DNA from: Acestrorhynchus altus
Lineage: Eukaryota; Chordata; Actinopteri; Characiformes; Acestrorhynchidae
Assembly: GCA_034509495.1 (NCBI GenBank)
Contig: CM067523.1
Coordinates: 22,906,572 to 22,970,571 of the forward strand
Length of the DNA: 64,000 bases
Direction of reading: 5' to 3'
Below the pieces are notes generated by a model. That model made no database searches. It worked only from the letters and a program-made list of their open reading frames with translations, and had not been told where the DNA came from. The number at the start of each line of letters is the position of its first letter. The first letter of the stretch is position 1. Both the position numbers and the translations under genes were made by a program. Of this stretch, positions 55,345-64,000 are shown in pieces.

Positions 55345-55756
55345 TTAGATCTTGGTGACGTAGTTGTTGGGGAAAAGACCCTGTTTCCCTCTCAGTCTCC
55401 CCGTCCACCAGCCCGAGACGTCTGGAGTTCAAGACAGTTAAAGATCAGCTGTTTTTAGGAGCACGATTATACACAACAATACACATGATAACCATGTCTG
55501 TCCGTCCACCCGCCTGTTCATCCACTCATCCCACCCATCAGTCAATCGTTCCCTCCCTCACTGTTCCCTCACTGTGGTCTTCTCACCTTCCATGATGATT
55601 TCGATGACGTCATCCGCATTGAAGCTGAGCTCATCCGTGTCCTGGGCATCGTAAGCGTACAGAGCTTTACACTGAGGCACCTGAGGCTTGGGTTTGGGGG
55701 CGGGCTTCGGTCGGCCCCCTCCAGGTGCGGGTCTGTTGGAGGACTGCCTGTGGGCC
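55345..55756 (-). CDS. myo1e: myo1e SH3 exons (55587-55756 and 55345-55421), C-terminus
   Basis: The first exon encodes AHRQSSNRPAPGGGRPKPAP and then KALYAYDAQDTDELSFNADD, the ALYDY-like start of an SH3 domain preceded by its Pro/Lys linker. The last exon encodes SGWWTGRLRGKQGLFPNNYV and TKI, then TAA at 55347-55345. The tandem Trp pair and the PNNY motif are the peptide-binding residues. The acceptor at 55758-55757 leaves a one-base phase mismatch with the previous exon. Confidence 0.93.
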
Positions 55757-57745
55757 CTACAACAAAACAGCAGCAGCATCAGCACCACCGAGCGGTGGAG
55801 GGAGGGGGAGGGAGGGAGAGGGAGGGAGGAGGAAGGGGTCCTCCTTTATTGGTGCGGGGCGTGAGCATGCTTACAGAGCACTCACGTGACATTGCTCAGT
55901 GTGCGTTAAGACACCTCCACCCAACATGCCAACAGTGCTGATCAATTAGGCTAATTGGTGGCCAAAGGATTTCATTCACTGTTCGCAACATTAGCATTTT
56001 GCATCAAACTATTCCTTTAACTGTAGTTTCAGACACTGTAAGAAATTTGGCTGGTACTGGACGCTGTCGTTCTCAACCAGTGACTTTTACATGTTGAAGC
56101 ACAAGATGGCGAGAGATACCAACATTTCCCACCACCGTGCTGAAGAGCAGAGCAGAAAGCGGGGGGCTTCAAACAAGGTGTGGAGACAGAAGTATGTTCC
56201 AGGTGCGGACTGAGAATGGGCAGAGACCTGAACAGGAAACATAGGGAAGCCCGGTGTTTTTAGGAGAGAGGATCGGAAGGCAGATTAGAACGTCAGAACC
56301 TTTAAATGAAGGCAAATGAATACAGCTCCTCTCATGGGCCTCGTGGTCCTGTTTGTTTGGCGTGTGGAGAACCCATGAGAGGTTCAGTACGTCTACAGGA
56401 AAGCGGAGAAGAAAATGATCCAATTCCAAAAACCCTTTACCTTTGAAACGTCTTGTTTTTTTTCAAAGAACAAACGTCAAAAACCCCCACAAACACGAAA
56501 TATTTCAATATAAATAAATGTAAGAATTTATATGTATTTATATATAAAACACAAATAACAAAAATCATATATATAATATATGTATATATTTAGATTGTTT
56601 TTAATGTCTCTTGCCAGATTAAACTTGTAAAAATTATTATCAAATTATTAAATGATCATATTAATGTGTAAATATAATAATTAAAAACATTGACAATGTG
56701 AATAAGTGCTAGATTAAAGTTGTCTAATAATTAAATATATAGTATATATAATTAATATACATCCATTTTCTTACGTTGTGTCATATAAACATTATAATTA
56801 TAATTCACATAATAATATTATGATGTTAAAGTTGTAATAGAATTCATAAACAGTGTTCCGGAAGGCCTTGCCCAGCAGGCTGGCTATCAGTAACGAGCCA
56901 CCAGACATGACATTCTTCTGCTGCTTCTCAGGTTGCCAGGTATTCAACACCAGGATCAACGGTCCTTCATGTCCCAGTACACTGTCTTGTATTCATTCAG
57001 AGTATATTTAAAGAGTCACAGAGTCCTATTCTACAGGCACTACAGGGACTGGGAGAGCGGTGTGTGCATTTGCACATCTGCGTCAGCAATAGGTGCAACA
57101 GGCTTACTGTGACGAATGAATGCATTCATTAAATCTGATTGAGGTTCCTCTTTTGGTGCGAACAGAACCAATTAGAGGAAGATAATCAGTCAACACCTTT
57201 CTTCTGAACTAAGCTAGAGGGGACCCGGTATAAAGGCCGGGCTGATTTGGGGTGGACATCTCTGTCAAGCCTGAAATACTACAGTAAGCAGAAAGAAACC
57301 ACAACCAGCACCACCACACACTCACACACACACACACTCTCACACACACACTCTCACACACACACACACACAGACTCATTCCTCCGTTTGCAGCTGGCCG
57401 CTGGTTTCTGTTTTGGTAAAGAGATAAATCAGCTTTGCTGCACACCGTCTCTGTCTTTCAAAATGTCTGCACAGTACAGTATGTACTGATCCAACCATGC
57501 CTTCTGCTGATACCTCAGTGGCCTCCTTTCATCCCATCTTCAATGGTCCCAGGACCCCACAGGACCCACCACAGAGCAGCTATCATGTGGGTGGTGGGTC
57601 ATTCTCAGCACTGCAGTCACACTGACACAATAGCTGTGCTCTGGTGGTCCTGTGGGGTCCTGACCACTGAAGAGTGAGGATGAAAGAAGTGCTCAAGAGT
57701 GTCATAATGTTACGGTGAATATATATAGAATTATGCACTGGCTGC

Positions 57746-57802
<57 letters not shown>

Positions 57803-60800
57803 CTCCTCACCCTGCAGCTCCAGATCGGGCACTTTAAGGCAGTCCAGGTTGGGTTGCTGGGCTGTATGCCTGCTGCCTCTGTCCTTCAGCTGATTGTTTG
57901 AGACAGGCAGGAAAGGGCGGGCTTGGTTGCCCGGTGCTGACCTGTGGCTGCTCTGGTGGTGCTGGATTCTCTGACTGGCGGGATGATTGGTATGTTTCAA
58001 CCCTCCGTTCTGATGAGCAACTGAAAGGACACCCACAGCCAATGACGTGTCTTTTGTCCACTGAAGAGGTGAGACTGAATAGGAGTAATATGACTGAAAC
58101 CTGCGTTACCTGGAGGTCCGGGTGCGACCCGCGTCGGGGTGTGGTGGTGCGGCCGGGACACGTTAGAGCGGCTCTGACTTAAGCCTTTCTTGGTGGGACC
58201 TGTCAGAAAGTGAGAAGATCATGCTGGATTGGATCTACGCAGATCTAATCCCCGATCAGTTTATGCTGATTGTATCCCATGAAGGCAAATTAATGATAAT
58301 CATGATACCTCCTTGTTTCTCCTCTCACTGTCCCTCCTATCAGCTCCTCTGAGGTCTATAAATCCAGACTGTAGTCCATCTGTTTCTCTGCAGACTTCGT
58401 TCTCCTCCTTTCACCCTGATCATCAATGATCAAGGACCCCACAGGACCACCACAGAGCAGATGAAGTGTGGGTGGTGGGTCATTCTCAACTGCAGTCACA
58501 CTGACATGGTGGTGGTATGTTGGTCAATGTGGCAGCTGGTACGAGGAGTGGATCAGTGTTTAAACACTGTGTTCACTCACTGTTCACTCAATTGAACCTC
58601 CTACCTAGTTGCTCCACCACCACATAATATCTGCTCTGTGGTGGTCCTGTGGGAATCCTGATCATTGAAGATCAGGGTGAAAGGAAGAAGAATAAGCCTC
58701 TGCAGAAGATTCCTAGAGAAGCTTGCAGAGATACTCCTTGCAGGAGTTTTTGGGCAGGCCCGGTCCAATGCTGACCTGCAGCATCTTGTTGGACGGTCGC
58801 AGCACAGCAGCTTCTCCCTGACCCTGAATGAACTGCACCTGCCGCGACCCCCCGGCACTCCACGACTAACTCTCATGTAACCATCTCCAACCTGGTGTCC
58901 TAACCAAAACCATCTGCTTTCTTCCATTCTTACGTAGAACACCATACAATATTCTGTCCTCAGTGAAACAAATCAGCCATAACATTATGACCAGCTCTCT
59001 GCTCGCTTTTGGGTCATAGAGGAAGGGAGGGACTGCTCTTTCTTTGCTCATCAAACAATGGTCTGAGAGAAGAGTGAGACCTCGACTGCCCAACACAGAA
59101 TATGCATGTTCTCCGGACTCACGTGTTGGCAAATTTGAGTGGCAGCTTCCTCTGGGTCTTCTCCTCGAACCTGCGAGACAGCAGGCTGATGAACTCAGTC
59201 TTAAACATGCACTCCAGCAGGCTGTCAGACTCCTGCTCATGCAGGATCAGAAAGTCATCTTGCAAAGTGCTACAAAACAGAGAGAGAGAGAGAGACAGAT
59301 AGAAAGATAGAGAGAGAGAGAGAGACAGATAGAAAGATAGAGAGAGAGGAGAGACAGATAGAGAGAGAGAGAGAGAAAGAGTTATAGAATAAATCTGTTC
59401 TGCCTTGCCGCTTTTCTCCAGAAGGAGGCGCTGTTGTGCTGTGTGTGCAGTGTGGAGGTCTGTTGGAGGCTTTATTAAAGAAATTTATCTGCGTCTCTAA
59501 TCTCAGAGCTCAGTGTGAAAGCCACCCTTACAGGAGGAAGCGGGCTAACCCCTTTTCTCAGATCGTCATCCCCCAATGCAGACTTGCGGACCTGCTGGCG
59601 ATCACACGCAGTCCAGCGCTGAATTCGGGGTCAGCAAAGCTGGCGCTGTGACTGACCGACTGAAGCCTCTCTGTTAGCTGTGCTTCTCTCACAACAACCT
59701 GCAACAGGTTTGGTTTCTTTATAAATGTGTAAAGTACAGCGTTCAGCTTTCTGACGGGGTTTATTCTGATTCTACGACGGAAACCTGACGACTCATTGAA
59801 GCGTTTTGAAGTTTTCTCCTAGAAGACTGATTTGGACAAAAGCTGAAGTTGTCACCGGGCCCTGGCTACAGCAGTTTTGGTCAACCCTCGGTGGATGATG
59901 AGGTACCCCCTCCTTTCGTTTCGTATGACCAAGAGATTTGTCCCCTTCTGTTTGTTTTGACTCCACAGTCTTTTAGTTCATTAACTGTCCCACTAGAGGG
60001 ACCCACAAAAACCAAGGGTCCCGGTACACAGGTTCACCTATCCTAAAGTGGGTCTGAGGAGACTTCACGGTTAACACTGTACATCTGTGGTAAACAAGCT
60101 CGCCTTTAGAGAGCAGAGCATGTGTCAGATGTTCTCCGTTTCGGTCTACAAGTGACTTAAAATACGACGACACACAAAACAGCAGGCGACCGAGGGGCGA
60201 ACAGCGACGGCAAGAAAGAGGCCCACGCGGCGATGGCCTGTTTCCCCCAATAAACTTAAGTCTTTTCTAATGAGCTTTTTACAAGGTCTGCTCTCCTTTC
60301 TCCAGGAGCACCTGGTTCACATTATCCACAACCCCCAGCTCACATCACGCCTCGCAGACCCCCACCAGACACGCGGCTGGACTCGAACACACTTTACTGC
60401 CCTCCACATGCGTCACGTTAAAGATCAATGCGGCGCAAAGTAGTGTATCGCTTAAGTTGTGCGACTTTCCTGCTTTAATCCAGGTGCCTTTGGGGAAGGA
60501 TATGTGAGACACTTGACTCTTGTCACAGCCCAGTCTTGTGAAGACGCTGGGACTAGGAAAGCTGGACTAAAATGTTTTTTTTATGAAGCGGATCTGGTAC
60601 TAAAACCTGATTGGTTGAACCATGTTCAAAGTTCTTGTCAAATAAAGCAATAAGGCACGAGAGAATGTGTGTTACAGGGCTTAGAGGTTGAGTAAGACAT
60701 GATATGAAAAATGATGAGGATAGTTTATTTGTTAATGAACTGTAAGCTTGCAACAAACGGTTCAAACAGTTGGCAACAGCTGCTAAGTAACAGCCCGTGA

Positions 60801-63088
60801 ACAATGCAGCCGGGTACTTCATAACAAATGGCTTCGAGGTAGATCTGTTTTTTAATACATCATAAACACACCGTACATGTGGCCACACACAGGAACCGAA
60901 TTCTGAATGAATGTTCTGATCTGTCTCTGATAACCCCGTCTGCTCTTACTACACTTGGTGTCGTCCCAAACCAAAAGCCTTCATTAATTGTGGTAAAATC
61001 ACCGTAATGCTCTGTTTCAACTGTCAGACAAACTTGCTCTGCACTTGACATTAAATAAACATGCCGTGGATTCTACTCCCGGAGCCCGACTGCGGCTTAG
61101 GCCGGGAGCCTCGGAATCTCTCACAGATGTCTTCAATTGTGACATTTCAGAGCAATGTAGGAGGCTCAGAGGGTTTAAGAGTCCAGCCGGAGGCCTTAGA
61201 AGACAGTGTCTGGATTTGTGCAGAAGAAGCCCATGGCGGCATGTGGACAGTGGCGAGAAACAAACACATGAGCGTGGTGCAATTCCACGATGAAGGCGTG
61301 AACATCATCAGGGAAACGTCCTGATTGTTCACAGTAGTTTTGAAAGGAACCAGATGTTCCAGATCTGCTGGTGTTTACGAACACACTGGCTTTCTTCATC
61401 ACAGCTTTAAGAAGGTTTTGAATCAAATGAACAGAAAGTATCCAATTAAGTACTGAATTGAGAGTATCAATTAGAGTACTGAATTGAGAGTATCAATTAA
61501 GTACTGAATTGAGAGTATCAATTAGAGTACTGAATTGAGAATATCAATTAAGTACTGAATTGAGAATATTCATTTAGAGTACTGAATTGAGTATCAATTA
61601 AAATTACTGAATTGAGAATATTCAATTAGAGTACTAATTGAGAATATCCAATTAGAGTACTGAATTGAAGTATCAGATGAAATTACTGAATTGAAATTAT
61701 CAATTAGGTACTGAATTGAGAATATTCAATTAGAGTGCTGAATTGAGGTATCCAATTAGGTACTAGTTGAAGATATTGTGGAGAGTACTGGTGAGAGTAT
61801 CCAATTAGAGTGCTGAATTGAAATTATCCAGATTAGAGTGCTGAATTGAGTATCCAATTAGGTGTGCTGATTGAGGTATCCAATTGGGTACTGGTTGAGA
61901 GATATCCAATTAGTGCTAGTTAGAATATCCAATTAGGTACTGTTGAGAGTATTCATTTAGAGTGCTGATTGAGGGTATCCAGTTAGGTGCTGAATTGAGG
62001 AATATTCAATTAGAGTGCTGAATTGAGAATATCCAATTAGAGTACTGAATTGAAATTATCCAATTAGAGTACTGATTGAGGTATCAATTAGAGTACTGAA
62101 TTGAGAATATTCATTTAGAGTACTGAATTGAGGTATCAATTAGAGTGCTGAATTGAGGAATATCCAGATAGAGTACTGAATTGAGAATATTCATTTAGAG
62201 TACTGGATTGAGGTATCAATTAGAGTGCTAGTTGAGAATATCCAATTAGGTACTGAATTGAGAATATCCAATTGAAAGTACTGAATTGAGAATATCCAGT
62301 TAGGTACTGAATTGAGAATATCCAATTAGAGTACTGAATTGAGAATATCCAATTAGAGTACTGAATTGAGAATATTCATTTAGAGTACTGAATTGAGAAT
62401 ATTCATTTTAAAGTACTGAATTGAGAGTATCAATTAGAGAGTACTGAATTGAGAATGTCAATTACAGTACTAGTTGAGAATATACAGATTAAATTGCTGA
62501 ATTGAGAATATCAATTAGAGGTACTGAGATTAATTATCCAATTAGGTACTGAATTGAGGAATATTCATTTAAGAGTACTGAATTGAGGTATCCAATTAGG
62601 TACTGAATTGGGGTATCAATTAGAGTGCTAGTTGAGAATATTCATTTAGGTATGCTGAATTGAGGTATCCAATTAGGTACTGAATTGAGAGTATCAATTA
62701 GGTACTGAATTGAGAGTATCAATTAGAGTACTGAATTGAAAGTATCCAATTAGAGTACTGAATTGAGAACTGTATGTGAGTACTGGATGTCGGGTATCCA
62801 ATTAGACTAATTAATTAAAAGTATCCAAGGAGTCAATTGGGTTTAGAGTATGTAATAGTACTGAGTATCCAGTTAAAGTATTCAATCAGCACTAAGTAAG
62901 TCATTTTTGTGTAGCATTGAATAAGAGTGTCTTTTAAGTTTCACTGATGACACAGAAATCAACGTGCACTATGGGTGATGTTGGTGTGAGGTTTTGGTGT
63001 GAGTTCATGTGTGTACTTCTGATTAATGTTCAAGGTTTGTTGTTACTCTCTCAATGCCAATTATTAACCAGCTGACCTGGTAGTGCTG

Positions 63089-63146
<58 letters not shown>

Positions 63147-63312
63147 CGCACACGCCTGCGCACCAGCACACACACACACACGCACAGGTTTTTAGGACTT
63201 ACCTTAGAGCAGCCATAATCTTGTCCTGCTCGATTCTGCGCTTGAGCACCTCCTTTATCTGACCTTTCTCTGGACCCTGCTTCACCTTGTCTCTTCCAAT
63301 CAGGTACAGAGA
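55345..63312 (-). CDS. myo1e: Myosin-1E, 3' exons (TH1 end, TH2, SH3); gene continues right
   Basis: Long-tailed class I myosin linking membranes and actin at endocytic and adhesive sites, including podocyte junctions. Exons recognised: 63203-63312, 59123-59269, about 58742-58891, 58110-58199, 57811-58020, 55587-55756 and 55345-55421. They encode the end of the TH1 lipid-binding tail, the Pro/Gln/Arg/Ser-rich TH2 region and the SH3 domain. VPQCKALYAYDAQDTDELSF and GLFPNNYVTKI identify MYO1E rather than MYO1F. Motor and IQ regions are outside. Phases agree for the first two exons and for 58110-58199 with 57811-58020. Mismatches occur at the 58.8-kb exon and the 55756 acceptor. Confidence 0.9.
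55790..57200. other. myo1e intron, AT-rich, no feature recognised
   Basis: Very AT-rich from about 56510 to 56850. A G-rich GGGAGGGAGAGGGAGG stretch lies at about 55796-55835. No exon was identified between the SH3 exon and 57811. Confidence 0.5.
57515..57722. repeat. Family A repeat copy, compact hairpin
   Basis: CCTCCTTTCATCCCATCTTC, GTGGGTGGTGGGTCATTCTC, then the opposite arm TGGTGGTCCTGTGGGGTCCT, ending GTCATAATGTTACGGTGAAT. Confidence 0.85.
57749..57801. repeat. (GT)n microsatellite at a myo1e donor
   Basis: About 26 GT units, eight bases into the intron after exon 57811-58020. Confidence 0.96.
57811..58199 (-). CDS. myo1e: myo1e TH2 exons (58110-58199 and 57811-58020)
   Basis: The first exon encodes PTKKGLSQSRSNVSRPHHHT and PTRVAPGPP. 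The second is rich in Gln/Ser/His/Asn and ends NLDCLKVPDLELQG, matching the LKVPD segment before the SH3 domain of MYO1E. Phase 1 joins them. The donor GTGAGGAGAA at 57810 runs straight into a (AC)n repeat (57749-57801). Confidence 0.85.
58300..58690. repeat. Family A repeat copy, error-rich
   Basis: Both arms and centre are present but with many small insertions and deletions (for example GATCATCAATGATCAAGGAC and GGTCCTGTGGGAATCCTGAT). Ends about 50 bp before a myo1e exon. A separate outer end (CAGCCATAACATTATGACCA) lies at 58975-58995. Confidence 0.82.
58742..58891 (-). CDS. myo1e: myo1e TH1 end exon with a frame problem
   Basis: GGSRQVQFIQGQGEAAVLRP and SNKMLQVSIGPGLPKNS match MYO1E well (58742-58850). 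A start at the acceptor CACCAG (58892) would give the expected T-L-E in phase, but the frame then stops and is one base off from GGSRQ; about ten residues are also shorter than expected. At the other end, the phase-1 junction needed by the next exon falls at CTCCT|GCAAGG, a possible GC donor. Boundaries are therefore approximate. Confidence 0.65.
59123..59269 (-). CDS. myo1e: myo1e TH1 exon DDFLILHEQESDS
   Basis: Encodes LQDDFLILHEQESDSLLECM, FKTEFISLLSRRFEEKTQRK and LPLKFANT, strongly MYO1E-like. The acceptor TTTTGTAG is preceded by CT-rich microsatellite sequence (59279-59375). Donor GTGAGT, phase 2 out. Confidence 0.93.
59279..59380. repeat. (GA)n/(GATA) microsatellite at a myo1e acceptor
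   Basis: AGAGAGAGAGACAGATAGAA repeats, i.e. CT-rich on the transcribed strand, serving as the pyrimidine tract for exon 59123-59269. Confidence 0.93.
59420..59665. repeat. Family C dispersed repeat, copy 3
   Basis: GGCGCTGTTGTGCTGTGTGT, CTAATCTCAGAGCTCAGTGT and GTCAGCAAAGCTGGCGCTGT in the same order as at 38243-38490. Confidence 0.83.
59700..61000. other. myo1e intron, no feature recognised
   Basis: No exon or clear repeat was seen. Short open frames on both strands have no known motif. Confidence 0.45.
61040..61440. other. Non-repetitive segment with overlapping open frames, unidentified
   Basis: Plus-strand frame 61061-61324 (87 codons, including EDSVWICAEEAHGGMWTVAR) and minus-strand frame 61426-61196 (76 codons) overlap. 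Neither was recognised. It lies inside a myo1e intron where no exon is needed, and could be a decayed transposon. Confidence 0.3.
61435..62830. repeat. About 28-bp AT-rich minisatellite, roughly 50 copies
   Basis: Units of TACTGAATTGAGAATATCCA followed by ATTAGAG, with many small insertions and deletions, so unit length varies from 25 to 30 bp. In a myo1e intron. Confidence 0.93.
63089..63182. repeat. (CA)n microsatellite with interruptions
   Basis: About 25 CA units, then CACACGCACACACGCACACG and further CA, about 20 bp from the donor of exon 63203-63312. Confidence 0.95.
63203..63312 (-). CDS. myo1e: myo1e TH1 exon SLYLIGRDKVKQGP
   Basis: Encodes SLYLIGRDKVKQGPEKGQIK and EVLKRRIEQDKIMAAL, part of the TH1 membrane-binding domain. 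Phase 0 in, phase 2 out, donor GTAAGT. It splices to the exon at 59269, giving ALSTLQDD across the junction. A CA-rich repeat (63089-63182) lies just inside the following intron. Confidence 0.92.
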
Positions 63313-63723
63313 CTTTGAATGACCTCAAGATTCTCTCTTAATGCCACTAAGCACAAACAAGATATGACATTCGGCATCGAAATGGATTAACATATGTATG
63401 ATTATGTAATGTGACAATTATAACAGTCTGCCGCGTCACGGGCAGTTGCTGTAAGTCAGTGTGACTCAGATGTTTTAGGTGATGTATCACCCATGATCAC
63501 AGTAAGACTTCTAAATACCATCTACAAGTTATTCCACGGGAACTCACTCTGCAGAGTGAGCAAGATGTGACCTCAACAGCGTACATTTCGTCTCCTGCCA
63601 ATGTTTTTTCACCAACTGTGTGGAATTTACCGACTTCTGCAATCTGCGAGGTAGGACGTTATCAGTTTCTGGTCAGAGCAGTAGGCCTACTGAGACATGT
63701 CGGAAAGCTCGAGAGCTTTCAGG

Positions 63724-63865
63724 AGCACAGTGTAGTGAACTATGGAGTCTACATGGCGTCTTGAACCCTACATCAATAATAACTATTAATCCTGATGGTT
63801 CAGTAGATGTTGGTGTGATGAAGGGTGGTCTTACAGACAGACTAACAGATGAAACACTGAACACT
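63724..63865. repeat. Family D dispersed repeat, copy 2
   Basis: CACAGTGTAGTGAACTATGG and GGTGGTCTTACAGACAGACT, as at 53870-54003. The rest of 63320-64000 shows no exon. Confidence 0.75.
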
Positions 63866-64000
63866 AATGTCATTTATAAAATTACAGTTAAACATTAAAG
63901 ATTTCAGTTACTGCCTTGAATCTTCTGAGCTCTCTGGAGCACCAGCAGTGTGCGTACACCGGTTCAAAAGTGCTTGGATATGAATCAGGTGTTTTGGAGC

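Overview
This is vertebrate nuclear DNA, almost certainly from a teleost fish. It has short exons in long introns with GT-AG splice sites, very dense CA/GA/CT microsatellites, Tc1-like transposon remnants and a high-copy fold-back repeat. The best matches to known proteins are all animal proteins. No rRNA, tRNA, CRISPR array, bacterial operon or intact virus was recognised. The species cannot be fixed from the sequence alone; an otophysan fish is only a guess from the repeat style.

Four genes were recognised from their proteins. (1) sltm, minus strand, about 1-6632: the first nine coding exons, running off the left edge. It encodes an SAP- and RRM-domain nuclear protein. (2) rnf111 (Arkadia), minus strand, coding exons from 40440 down to 9854, with a probable non-coding first exon in a CpG island near 45.2-45.6 kb. 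It encodes a SUMO-targeted E3 ubiquitin ligase. (3) ccnb2 (cyclin B2), plus strand, 49942-53089. It is complete, with eight exons and 384 codons, and a textbook cell-cycle promoter (three CCAAT boxes and a TTTGAA CHR). (4) myo1e, minus strand, about 63312 down to 55345: the last exons, encoding the end of the TH1 tail, the proline-rich TH2 region and the C-terminal SH3 domain. The order sltm-rnf111-ccnb2-myo1e matches, from memory, human 15q22, but rnf111 appears to be in the opposite orientation.

The four genes are not a pathway. They are conserved neighbours: chromatin/RNA regulation (sltm), TGF-beta and SUMO signalling (rnf111), mitotic entry (ccnb2) and actin-membrane motor function (myo1e). 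The rest is introns and intergenic DNA filled with repeats: at least 21 pieces of one inverted-repeat (MITE-like) family, several other dispersed repeats, minisatellites (31-bp units in sltm intron 1, about 28-bp units in a myo1e intron, 44-bp and 52-bp units in rnf111 introns), and a 1.5-kb CT-rich block between the rnf111 and ccnb2 promoters.

The sltm and ccnb2 exons are clean, with perfectly matched phases. By contrast, rnf111 exons between 13.5 and 17.1 kb, and myo1e exons near 55.7 and 58.8 kb, show several one-base frame breaks inside well-conserved protein. Residual assembly indels are the simplest explanation, but a decaying allele is not excluded. I did not find a convincing undescribed biological system. 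The best leads are a possible alternative last exon of ccnb2, microsatellites lying directly against splice sites, the fold-back repeat burst, and an orphan minus-strand open frame at 48.2-48.5 kb.
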